DNA from: Kaistella flava (ex Peng et al. 2021)
GTDB taxonomy: Bacteria > Bacteroidota > Bacteroidia > Flavobacteriales > Weeksellaceae
Direction: 5' to 3'
NCBI RefSeq assembly: GCF_015191005.1
Contig: NZ_CP040442.1
Coordinates: 2,046,001 to 2,110,000 of the forward strand
Length of the DNA: 64,000 nt
Shown: in pieces, positions 55,201 to 63,353 of the stretch
Numbering within the stretch: the stretch's first letter is position 1
Layout of the letters: every line of letters begins with the position of its first letter
Notes under the pieces: model-generated
What the model was told of the DNA's origin: nothing
The model's input: the letters and a program-made list of their open reading frames with translations, nothing else
Databases searched by the model: none
Program-made: the position numbers and the translations under genes

Positions 55201-56159
55201 GCAGGATTAGAACTGGTATAAATTATCGACAATCCAGAATCTGAAACCCCTGTTAATTTAAAATCATTATCACCATATTGTTTAGTAGCCAAAGCCGCAA
55301 AATTGATGGTTTGATTCGCTTTGGCAATTGTGAAATTTATAGCAGCTGCCGAACTTGTACCTTTACCATTAGTAGCGGTAACGGTAGCAGAAAAAGTTCC
55401 AGCGGCAGTTGGCGTACCCGATATAACACCAGTAGTTGTATTCAAATTTAATCCAGCAGGCAAAGCACCCGTTGCAAAAGCATAAGAAGTTGGACTGTTA
55501 CGAGTTTCAATATGATAATTTAAGGAAGTACCAAAAATTCCGTTTACAGTTTGTCCTCCAATGATTACTGGTGGAATGGTTGGGACCAATGTATCTGTTA
55601 ATTTAACATCATCAATTCTATAAACAGTAGCCGTACCCATCTGTGTAAATCTAATTCTTAAGTTAGCTGCAGAAGGAATTGGAATTGATCCTGTTGCCGT
55701 TACATATTGCCAAACGTTTGCTTTAACCGCAGAAAGACCAAAAGCTAATGTTGAATATGAAATTCCATCTGAACTTACTTCCAGTTTTAGATCAGCACCA
55801 TTATCATTAGCCTTATTTGTACTAATACCAAACGACAACGACAAACTAGAGTAGCTTAAAGTATTAATACCCGCTATTTCAAAATTTGTATTAATTGCGT
55901 TTGTAATAAGGACATTTCGTCCTGCAGAAAAACCAGCGTAGGTATTTGAAGGTGCAGTAACCCTTGTATCAGCATTACCAGAATAAGTTAAAGTGCGACT
56001 GTTTTGAAATTCGTTAGCAGCTATCGAAATAGTTTTCGTTTCAGTTCCTTCTCCCATGTTTTCTGAGAATATGGTTGTTTGTGCCCATCCTGCGGTAGTG
56101 ATAAAAAGGAATAAGAAACTAAAAATGGTGGTTTTAAAAGAGGATAAAAATGGCTTCAT
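52206..56159 (-). CDS. Giant T9SS-exported adhesin-like protein with YDG/MBG repeats
   Basis: A 1317-residue protein. A signal peptide (about 1-26, TAGWAQ) is followed by a beta-sandwich (28-190), a putative Ig-like region (LPAGLNLNTTTGVISGTP), a Big-like region (DNDFKLTGVS...STVSDN), two YDG-type repeats near 365-540 (KIYDGTTLAAV and KIQDGTTTATL), a fibronectin-like region and the C-terminal T9SS type A domain (EVYDASGRLVLQL... VNGIYVLKI). The second half also has a low-complexity wall-like segment (NTGKTLTIAPN). Ends share high base identity with the 1729-residue paralog. Likely an outer-surface adhesin; ligand unknown. Confidence 0.88.
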   Translation of the reverse strand: MKPFLSSFKTTIFSFLFLFITTAGWAQTTIFSENMGEGTETKTISIAANEFQNSRTLTYSGNADTRVTAPSNTYAGFSAGRNVLITNAINTNFEIAGINTLSYSSLSLSFGISTNKANDNGADLKLEVSSDGISYSTLAFGLSAVKANVWQYVTATGSIPIPSAANLRIRFTQMGTATVYRIDDVKLTDTLVPTIPPVIIGGQTVNGIFGTSLNYHIETRNSPTSYAFATGALPAGLNLNTTTGVISGTPTAAGTFSATVTATNGKGTSSAAAINFTIAKANQTINFAALATKQYGDNDFKLTGVSDSGLSIIYTSSNPAVATVSDNLVTVVGAGTAIITASQTGDNDYNAATEVSHSLTVTAKVLTITGLAGVNKIYDGTTLAAVTGAATLSGTLESDFGKVNLSGTPAYNFSTANVGNGIIITVTGFSLSGLAATNYSLTPPVNIKARITERTVTITGVSANNKIQDGTTTATLFGTPVIVGLADADQSIITITGSPTATFANANVGTGIVVTVTGYTLSGTTAANYKVSQPTGLKADILGLTAPSATAASTVTETSFNANWDTVVGAASGYLLDVSTLPTFGTSAPNIVTETFDSGLTADFYTGSLVLSTGTWNVTKVARSTTGVHSGTYSAELQNSGNSALISPSFDNGISSLSFWVSSSNSGDLQVNYSIDGGKSWIATTYSPYKALETGVIQKTVTVNTTVPTIVQFKRLKDIIHIDDVVINTYNFTPSLVTDYDAKLISGQPSTTSQVTGLTRDTQYYYRLRAKNGTAVSANSNPISVKTLLNEITTYNGTNWDNDEPNVNVKAVINGDFTTTTPLVSKSLTINTGKTLTIAPNTSFTTGDFANNGSLIVASDGNFVQTVGSTNSGSGIFKVDRIANMKRLDYTYWGSPVSGQNLFTFSPKTVLSRFLTYNESNDEFASVTSPKDTPFAAGKGYAIRADNTYRPWTDAASAEYTDFNGTFTGAPNNGDITYPLEKKREGFNLVGNPYSSNIDFDALVAIGAVEGTAYFWTNVNVNEQGTTYVADNYATYVVLSGGTAAANGIKKPTRYIKVGQGFIVQALAAVPLTFTNSMRNDGTGESKFINKGTSNDAIDRFWLKLTTPAQNFNTILIAYPKGATNGFESSADAQQFGESSDAFYSVLNDYKLNIQGRQFPLLTSDIVPLGMKGFETGNYKIAIVEKEGIFADGQNIYLKDKQTNTVTNLSKGDYTFTANEGLTDGRFEIVYQSDLVLGTTNINKDQLVVYRSGSEFVVKSLNKNISTIEVYDASGRLVLQLNPNKTEIRIDVASMVNGIYVLKINRNGEVTTKKITK

Positions 56160-56645
56160 ACGGGATAGTTTTTCTTAATATATTGAATTTGGCAAAGATA
56201 TTCAAAAATAACAGAAATCTTTTAAAATTTAGTTAATGTTTACTAACATTTGTTAATAATTATGTTTCGATAAATAGAAAAGACTAAAAAGGAAGCTGAT
56301 TTCGAGTAGAGAGATGGGCACTTCGACTCACTTCGACTACGCTCAGTGACCACCGCTCAGTGACCACACTTCGACTCACTTCGGCTACGCTCAGTGACCA
56401 CCCGCTCAGTGACCGATTACAGTGGTTGATCTTTTGAGTATTTTGGTATTTGGGTACTTAAGTCTTTAGGTGATTTGATTTTTGCGAAAAGCAGCTCTTG
56501 ATAGTATTTAACTGTGCAAAACTACTCGAACTGACGAAGTCCAGCAATTGAATAACTTGGGTTTTAAAAGTGAGAAGCACCTCTACAAAAGATGGGCATT
56601 ATCAAAAAAAAAACTTCTGAAGTTAGAATCAGAAGTTAGTGGGAG
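56160..56645. repeat. Gene-free gap with a 48-bp tandem repeat
   Basis: No gene in this 486-bp stretch. Two tandem copies of about 48 bp occupy 56319-56366 and 56367-56414, each built of CACTTCGACTCACTTCG, CTACGCTCAGTGACC and a second CGCTCAGTGACC, differing at a few bases. Related single blocks lie at 63048-63095 and 63182-63206. The first 60 bp hold the leader of the adhesin gene, with TATCTTTG on the minus strand as a possible -7 box. Confidence 0.75.
56612..56637 (-). terminator. Intrinsic terminator of the DUF6266 gene
   Basis: AACTTCTGA pairs with TCAGAAGTT (9 bp) around an eight-base loop. On the minus strand a run of ten T follows. It begins 8 bp after the stop. Confidence 0.85.
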
Positions 56646-57290
56646 TTAGGTGATGATCACACTGCCGGCATAGGAAGATGAGGAGACTTGTGAGCAATCG
56701 GCAGAACGAAAGGCTAGCCAGACATGTACGGTTTTGCCTTGAAAGTGGGGTGACAATGGAATATCAACCGTGGTATCGAGGCGCAGTGCAATATTTTCTA
56801 TAAAGACCGGCTTGAGCTCTCCTTCTGCTATAAACAGAAGTTGAACTTCATCTGTTTTCCGAAGAGGATCTCCCCCACTGTTCTCGTACCAGGTAAGATT
56901 CATTGAAAGCGGTAAGGGCGAAGTGAGACCTGTGGGCACGATACTCCGCAACGAACCACGGGCAAATTCGATTTCTGAATAAACCGGAGTGACCTCATTT
57001 AACACATAGTCCAGTTTGAAAGTGTTGAGCACATTGCTTAAAGCTTGATTATAACAGGACTTCATACCTGTCCGCTGACCGAAATGCACTTTGGCAAACT
57101 CTTTATAAGACAGTAAAAAATGATAACTCTTCCGCATACGCGCCTGAATGAGGAGTTGCCTGGCTGTAAACTCTTTCAGTTTTTTACGGGGGCGACTGCG
57201 CAAAATTTCGTTTCCTGGGATATTGACCACTACGAGGCGGCCGATTCTACCAGAAGATCCTAATAGCAGACTGTCTATTAATTTTCCCAT
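56646..57290 (-). CDS. DUF6266-family protein
   Basis: A 214-residue protein of a Bacteroidota-specific family of unknown function. The N-terminus MGKLIDSLLLGSSGRIG, the following LRSRPRKKLKEFTARQLLIQARMR and the later EFAKVHFGQRTGMKS fit the family pattern (general knowledge, not searched). The C-terminal half is beta-rich with LTWYENSG. The ATG at 57290 is chosen; a longer upstream frame to 57398 lacks family similarity. Orphan between two giant T9SS genes, with its own terminator. No signal peptide. Confidence 0.75.
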   Translation of the reverse strand: MGKLIDSLLLGSSGRIGRLVVVNIPGNEILRSRPRKKLKEFTARQLLIQARMRKSYHFLLSYKEFAKVHFGQRTGMKSCYNQALSNVLNTFKLDYVLNEVTPVYSEIEFARGSLRSIVPTGLTSPLPLSMNLTWYENSGGDPLRKTDEVQLLFIAEGELKPVFIENIALRLDTTVDIPLSPHFQGKTVHVWLAFRSADCSQVSSSSYAGSVIIT

Positions 57291-57697
57291 GGCGTTTATT
57301 TTTTCGGGTTGGTTATTCGTTACTGAACAAATGTAGGGAAACCGCAGGTCGGGATGTTTTGATTTTCCGTAATTTTCCGAAACCTTCCGCTTTGCCACTC
57401 CAACTGACCATTTTCTAGTGGCTGGCTATAGGCGTTGGGGTGGTTGGCTATAGGTGTTGTATAGGCAGTGGTTTAGTTTGTAGTGGTTTTGTAGTGCGCT
57501 TATTAACTATCTATAGTGATTGAGTTTTGGAGTATTTGGGTGATTGAAGTGAGAAAAATTACCGAAATCTATCAACTTCTAAAACACCAAAAAGCCGAAC
57601 AATTGTCCGGCTTTTTTAATGATATAAATAATATTGAAACTTTTGAATTTTCCAGTGTGCATCTCGCACCCTGCATCCAAAACCCAGCATCTGTTTT
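57291..57697. repeat. Gene-free gap with short direct repeats
   Basis: No gene in this 407-bp stretch. A 20-bp direct repeat (GTGGCTGGCTATAGGCGTTG at 57418-57437 and a close copy at 57440-57459) is followed by more GTGG(T/C)-type repeats to about 57498. The right part holds the terminator of the next gene. Confidence 0.5.
57589..57616 (-). terminator. Intrinsic terminator of the 1729-residue gene
   Basis: AAAAAGCCG pairs with CGGCTTTTT; an inner ACAATTGT palindrome forms the loop region. The A and T flanks allow it to work in either direction. It lies about 80 bp past the stop. Confidence 0.85.
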
Positions 57698-60600
57698 CTA
57701 CTTCATGATTTTCCTCGTAATCACACTTCCTTTCTGGTCATTGAGCGAAGCCGAAGTGATTTTCAACACATAGATTCCGTTGGCGAAGTTGCCTGCGTCG
57801 ATTCGGGCTTCTTTATGATTCGCCTTCACTTTGAGCAGCAATCTTCCGGAAGTATCATATACTTCTATTTCAGAAATGGGTTTGGTGGTAGATTTCACCA
57901 CGAAATCATTTCCATCTCTATAAACTACCAGAGCATCTTTTGTGGCTGCATCTGTACCTAGAACGACTTGATCTTCATAAACAATTTCGAACCTTCCTTC
58001 AGTTAAACCTGCATTTGCTGTAAACGCATAACTGTTTTCAGAAAGATTGGTAAACGTTCCGGTTTGGTTATCTTTCAAATAGATGTTTTGTCCGTTGGCA
58101 AATACCCCTTCTTTCTGAACCATTGAAATTTTGTAATTCCCCGATTCAAAACCTTTCATTCCCAAAGAAACAATATCGGACGTTAATAATGGAAACTGAC
58201 GTCCTTGAATATTGAGTTTGTAATCATTAAGCACAGAATAGAAAGCATCTGAACTTTCACCAAACTGCTGCGCATCTGCGGAGGATTCGAAACCATTGGT
58301 TGCTCCTTTTGGATAGGCAATTAGAATGGTATTAAAATTCTGTGCAGGGGTTGTTAATTTTAACCAAAAACGGTCGATTGGATCTTTAGAAGTTCCTCTG
58401 TTGATAAATTCACTCTCATCCGTACCGTCATTACGCATTGCATTGCTGAAAGTTAAAGGTCCGGCTTTTTTTGCCTGTACAATGAAACCTTGACCTACTT
58501 TAATAGACAGCGTTGGCGTACTGCTTTCAACATCTTTATTAGATGCCGGTGTCCCACCACTAGCAGAAGTCAAAATAGCATAATTATCTCCATCATAGTC
58601 TCCATTAGAGTAGCCGTTAATATTTGTCCAGAACCAGGCAGTTCCTTCTATCGCTCCTGTATCTACTAACGCATTGAAATCAATATTTGAAGGATATGGG
58701 TTTCCTACTAAATTGAAACCTTCACCATTATTTTCTAAATTAAACTCTACAGATCCATTATTTGGAGCACCAGCAAAAATTCCTGGCCAGTTTTCAGCAG
58801 GGGTAGGCTGAGTATTTTTGGCACGGATTGCATATCCTTTTCCAGGCTTGAAATTAGTAGTCTCCATCGTACCATCAGTTGCTCCACTGAATATAGGATC
58901 AAATTTATCAGTAGATTCATTATAGGTCATAAATCTATTGAATACCGTTCCTGGAGAGAACGCTTTTAGATTTTGACCAGTTACGGGCGAAGACCAAAAT
59001 ACATAATCTAAACGCTTGATAGTGACATCTCTGTTTACTTTGAAAGTACCATTATAATTATTAGTGGAAGATAGTGCAGTTTGAACAAAATTAGCATCAC
59101 TTTCTACGGTGATGTTTCCAGACGAGTTGCCTGAAAGTTCATTGGTAATTTTTACAAATTCACCTGCTTTTACCACTAACTTATTATTTACGGTTAAGTT
59201 ATAAGCAGTGATGCTTGGCAAGCTACTGTCAGTAGCCATATCATAAGGTCCATCAATAATTGCTTCCATATTAGCTTTTGGAATTCCATTGCTCCAAGAA
59301 GTTCCGTACCATGTTGTGACTCCTCCTAAGGTAGCTACTTCTATTACATTAGAATTTACTGATGTTGAATGAGCATCTTTTGCACGAACTCGGTAGTAGT
59401 ATTGGGTATTGGGGTTTAAGCCGGTTATTGCTTTTAATGTTCCACTCAAAGATAAATCAGGGTAACCTGCAACCGAAGTATAAGTTACTATATCTCCCAT
59501 AACTTTCACATCATCTAAAAAGAAACGGGAATTGCTAGCTTGATAACCTTTAAATGTAATTTTTGTTAATGCAGTAGCTCCTGCTATTTCTACAGTATAA
59601 GTAGTAAACGAACCTTTTATCATAGTCACTTCAGAAACACTTAAAGATCCACCACCAGAGATTTCTAATTTTAATACTGTTTGTTCGCTTGTACCATCCC
59701 ACGCTCCTGCTCTAAATGTTAAAGTTCCATTTCCTACAAAATTCAATGCTGGTGTAGTCAATGATCCTTGAAGACTAGCAGTACCTAGTTTCATACAATA
59801 ATCTGCCTTATAGGCTGAACTGTAAGTCCAGCTTGCTAAATATGTAGAAAGATTGGTGGTTGTACTAGCGATATTTCCACTCCAACCCCCTGAATTACCT
59901 CCTGTTCCATTATTATCTGGCCAAGTAAATCCTTCATTAAAAAGTTCACCACCAGCTACTTCTTTAGTATATAAATCCAATTCATAACCAGTTGCACCAG
60001 CAACAGCTTCCCAATTTGCTTTGAAACCCGTTGGGGTAATTTCAGTTGCAGCAGTTGCTACAGGAGCTGCAATAATAGCAGTAGTAAAACTAGCACCAGC
60101 AACCCATAAACTTTTATCACCGCCGCCACAATTAGAGCGAACCCAATAGTAGTAAGTTGTATTGCTTGATAAACCTGTAATGTTTGCTGTAGTAATACCT
60201 GCACCTACATTTCCGCTTGGAGTGGTTGCTCCGGCTGGGGCAGTATTGGTTGTAGAATAATAGTAGTCGTATCCACCGCTAGGATTAGATGGAGAAGCCG
60301 ACCAGTTTAATGAAACTGTGCTTGCTGTAATGGCTGTAGAAGTTAATGCACTTGGCACTACGCAAGTTGCTCCAGCCTGAACATTAATTTCATCCAAATA
60401 AATATACGCGTCTCCGTTTCCATAATTGCTCGTTGCAAGAAATTTTATTTTTACATTGGAAGAAATATAATTTGTTATATCATAAGTTTTTTGCAACCAA
60501 TCTGTCTGTGCCGTTAATCCGTTTTCCAAACTAGTATATGTTGAACCTCCATTTGTAGAAATTAATACTTCAAAATTTCCACCTGTTGGATTTTTAAAAT

Positions 60601-62887
60601 AGAATTTTAATTCTGCTGATGTCAAAGAAGATAAATCTAAGGGAGGTGTTGTTAATTCTCCAGTTCTACCGCTTTGATTAACATAAGAATCAAAACGTAA
60701 TCCTTTACCTGTCTGGCCAGTTACAAATGAGCTGAAATTGTATCCTGATGTCGTTGTAGTTCCTGCTAATCCCCAACATGCTGGGACACCAGTTGAGATT
60801 CCCTCGAAACTTTCAGTAAATGGAAAACTTGAAATGGCAGTACAAGAAGTTGTAAAACTCTCTTGAGTACTATAAGCCGTACCACTTGCTGACATAGCAA
60901 ATGCTTTGTAATAATAAGTAGTATTAGAAGTTAATCCTGAAACATTTACTGTAAATAATCCTAAAGATAAAGAAGTTCCTGTATCTGATACTTTAGTTCC
61001 CGTTCCATTGGCAAAACCAGGCGTTGTACTGTAATAGATTCCTCTTTCAGTAATTGGAGAACACCCTGCAACAGTAATGTTTCCTCCTAAAGTCGCAGTT
61101 GTTGCAGTTATTGCTGTACTTGTTGGAGTGGTAACTGTTGGTGCCGTATTAATCCCTGTTCCAGTAACAGAGCGGTTTGTACTTGGTGCTCCTACTCCCG
61201 AAACTACTATATTGCCATTATAAGATTGTGCAATAGTTGGAATAAACTTTACATAAACAGTCTTAGCTGCTAAATTTCCTGCTGCTACAGCAATACTCAA
61301 AGTACTTGAATAAGTACTATTATCAGAAGAATAAGTAAACCCTGCTAAAGGCGCTAAACTGATGTTTCCTGCTTTTAGATTGGTACCTGAAATTGTAAAG
61401 GTATTAATAGTCTCAGAGTTTAAACACTTGCTTCCGAAAGCAGTTATTGCAGAAACGGATAGGGTCTCCGTAACAGCTGTAATGCTTAGCACACCAGAAG
61501 TTAAGGAAACATTAGATGTCAATACAGCACTCGGAATAGTTATAGAAAAATTATTAATAGTAGTATCAAAGTCAGTATCATCATAAGCTAATGTCACTGT
61601 TGCAGCAGTACTTGTGGTAGCTACTACACTTGAGATCGTTGCTCCACTTGGCGCATTATTTAATGTAAAACCAGACAAAGAACCAGTTGCATTAAACGTA
61701 TCGTTCGTTAAAGCAATTGTAAAGGTTGCGCCGTTTAAATTCGCCTCGGATAAACTACCTGATAAAGTAGCGGTACGGAGCACAGTTGTTGTTCCTGTAG
61801 TACCAGTACTGGAAGAGGCATCTACATTTGCACCGTTTCTGGCAATTACTTTAAAGGTATACGCAGTGCCATTCGCTAAACCTGTTACGGATTTTGTTCC
61901 CCAAGTTGCCGCGGTTTGATAAACTGCTGTTGCTCCTAAAGATCCGTTAGTTTGAACATATTTACTAGAATTAGTTTCTTGAATAGCATAAGTAGTCGCT
62001 GCCGGATTTCCATCTCCTGTAGCGATGGCAACATTTAGAGAAGTTACTGTTGGACTATCAACTATTGGAGCATTGGCAACATTGGCAAAAGTCCAAAAAG
62101 TTAAGTTAGAACCATTGGTTGCAGTACTAGAAACAGTTCCTACTGCTCTATAATTATATTGAGTATTTACATCTAATCCTGTAAGAACTCCTGAAATAGC
62201 AGTTATTGTTGTTCCTGTAATTGTTGCAGGCGAAGCTGTTAAAGTACTCCCGTATCCTACTGTTTTTCCATAATCAAAACTTGCACTAGTAGAAATACCA
62301 TTGGCATTGATGGATCCATTTAAAGTTGCACCTGCTGTTGAGATCCCGCTTGCAGCAGTGGTTGTAACTGTTGGACCTGTTGGAGTTCCATAAGTAATAT
62401 CAACAGAATAGATGTAAATACTATTGGTATTACAGGTTGTATAAATCTGTAAATACCCAGTTATAGCACTTGCAGGTGTAAAAGTCATTGTTCTCGGAGT
62501 TGCTCCTCCTGTGGTCGAAACGCTTTGTGTCGCTGCAATAGCAGTACCACTCATAGCTGCTGCAGAAGTTCCGCTCACAGCATAAGGTGTAATCGTACCC
62601 ACACCAGTTGATGCATTTGTAGCATAATTCACTACTACTTTTGAAATATTAGAAAAAGAAACAGGACTATTACCATAAGCGCCACTTGCTGCAGCGGTAA
62701 TTTGTATTCCTTGTCCAGCGGTAAATCCATTTCCATCCTTACCAGACGTCCAAGTAGCTGGTGTCGCAGTCCAAGACTTACTACCAAAAGTATAAGTTAC
62801 TGTTGTCTGTCCCCATCCTGCCGTAGCAATAAAAAGGAATAAGAAACTAAAAATCATGGTTTTAAACGAAGATAAAAATGACTGCAT
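57698..62887 (-). CDS. Giant T9SS-exported fibronectin-like surface protein
   Basis: A 1729-residue secreted protein. A signal peptide (about 1-26, TAGWGQ) precedes several fibronectin-III-like repeats with LTGLDVNTQYNYRAVGTVS, VTGLANGTAYTFKVIARNG, VSGLTSNTTYYYKAFAMS and ITGLSSNTTYYYWVRSN. Two jelly-roll/MAM-like segments begin SFPFTESFEGIS and ELFNEGFTWPDN. A wall-like segment (LVVKAGEFVKI) is followed by the T9SS type A domain (EVYDTSGRLLLKV, NGIYVLKI, terminal RKIMK). It shares its signal peptide and C-terminal half with the 1317-residue paralog. Likely an adhesin; ligand unknown. Confidence 0.88.
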   Translation of the reverse strand: MQSFLSSFKTMIFSFLFLFIATAGWGQTTVTYTFGSKSWTATPATWTSGKDGNGFTAGQGIQITAAASGAYGNSPVSFSNISKVVVNYATNASTGVGTITPYAVSGTSAAAMSGTAIAATQSVSTTGGATPRTMTFTPASAITGYLQIYTTCNTNSIYIYSVDITYGTPTGPTVTTTAASGISTAGATLNGSINANGISTSASFDYGKTVGYGSTLTASPATITGTTITAISGVLTGLDVNTQYNYRAVGTVSSTATNGSNLTFWTFANVANAPIVDSPTVTSLNVAIATGDGNPAATTYAIQETNSSKYVQTNGSLGATAVYQTAATWGTKSVTGLANGTAYTFKVIARNGANVDASSSTGTTGTTTVLRTATLSGSLSEANLNGATFTIALTNDTFNATGSLSGFTLNNAPSGATISSVVATTSTAATVTLAYDDTDFDTTINNFSITIPSAVLTSNVSLTSGVLSITAVTETLSVSAITAFGSKCLNSETINTFTISGTNLKAGNISLAPLAGFTYSSDNSTYSSTLSIAVAAGNLAAKTVYVKFIPTIAQSYNGNIVVSGVGAPSTNRSVTGTGINTAPTVTTPTSTAITATTATLGGNITVAGCSPITERGIYYSTTPGFANGTGTKVSDTGTSLSLGLFTVNVSGLTSNTTYYYKAFAMSASGTAYSTQESFTTSCTAISSFPFTESFEGISTGVPACWGLAGTTTTSGYNFSSFVTGQTGKGLRFDSYVNQSGRTGELTTPPLDLSSLTSAELKFYFKNPTGGNFEVLISTNGGSTYTSLENGLTAQTDWLQKTYDITNYISSNVKIKFLATSNYGNGDAYIYLDEINVQAGATCVVPSALTSTAITASTVSLNWSASPSNPSGGYDYYYSTTNTAPAGATTPSGNVGAGITTANITGLSSNTTYYYWVRSNCGGGDKSLWVAGASFTTAIIAAPVATAATEITPTGFKANWEAVAGATGYELDLYTKEVAGGELFNEGFTWPDNNGTGGNSGGWSGNIASTTTNLSTYLASWTYSSAYKADYCMKLGTASLQGSLTTPALNFVGNGTLTFRAGAWDGTSEQTVLKLEISGGGSLSVSEVTMIKGSFTTYTVEIAGATALTKITFKGYQASNSRFFLDDVKVMGDIVTYTSVAGYPDLSLSGTLKAITGLNPNTQYYYRVRAKDAHSTSVNSNVIEVATLGGVTTWYGTSWSNGIPKANMEAIIDGPYDMATDSSLPSITAYNLTVNNKLVVKAGEFVKITNELSGNSSGNITVESDANFVQTALSSTNNYNGTFKVNRDVTIKRLDYVFWSSPVTGQNLKAFSPGTVFNRFMTYNESTDKFDPIFSGATDGTMETTNFKPGKGYAIRAKNTQPTPAENWPGIFAGAPNNGSVEFNLENNGEGFNLVGNPYPSNIDFNALVDTGAIEGTAWFWTNINGYSNGDYDGDNYAILTSASGGTPASNKDVESSTPTLSIKVGQGFIVQAKKAGPLTFSNAMRNDGTDESEFINRGTSKDPIDRFWLKLTTPAQNFNTILIAYPKGATNGFESSADAQQFGESSDAFYSVLNDYKLNIQGRQFPLLTSDIVSLGMKGFESGNYKISMVQKEGVFANGQNIYLKDNQTGTFTNLSENSYAFTANAGLTEGRFEIVYEDQVVLGTDAATKDALVVYRDGNDFVVKSTTKPISEIEVYDTSGRLLLKVKANHKEARIDAGNFANGIYVLKITSASLNDQKGSVITRKIMK

Positions 62888-63353
62888 ACGGGGTTGTTTT
62901 TATTTATTGAATTCGGTAAAGATATTCAAATAATACAACGATTTTAATGTTTTTTTAATATTTTTTTCAACATCTATTGATGTTTGCAAACAATTACGTA
63001 TCGATTATGAGAAAAGACCAACAAATATCCAATTGAAAGCCAGATATGCACTTCGACTCCGCTCAGCGAACAACTTCGGCTACGCTTATTGACCAATACT
63101 CATTGCCCGACTGGAGATATTAAGTTTTAGAGTATTTTTATAATTTTGTTTGCGTGACTGGGCGGTGTTTGGTGATTGAGTGGCACTTCGCCTACGCTCA
63201 GTGACCTGCTTCCCGAAAAAAGAAGCCGTCTCAAAATAAAATTTGAGACGGCTTTTTTATTTTGAGACGGCTTCTATTGTAATGTAATAATGATATGCTG
63301 AATCTCAGAAAGCACAAGTCAACACCCATCATCCAACACCCAGCATCTAATTT
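62888..63353. repeat. Gene-free gap with dispersed CTTCG-CTCAG repeats
   Basis: No gene in this 466-bp stretch. Blocks at 63048-63095 (GCACTTCGACTCCGCTCAGC...) and 63182-63206 (GGCACTTCGCCTACGCTCAG...) match the units at 56319-56414. The leader of the 1729-residue gene and a complex terminator are at the two ends. Confidence 0.65.
63221..63275 (-). terminator. Three-armed terminator of the truncated T9SS gene
   Basis: The arm at 63221-63240 (AGAAGCCGTCTCAAAATAAA) is the exact reverse complement of 63256-63275. An intermediate copy of the same arm at 63241-63254 can pair with the first arm instead, so two alternative stems are possible, each ending in a T run. Confidence 0.75.

Noticed and set aside
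56319..56414. Possible CRISPR array in the CTTCG-CTCAG repeats
   Set aside because: Units are directly adjacent with no unique spacers between them, only two full copies exist here, and no cas gene is near.
57291..57398. N-terminal extension of the DUF6266 frame
   Set aside because: The 36 extra codons do not look like the family; the ATG at 57290 gives the typical MGK start.
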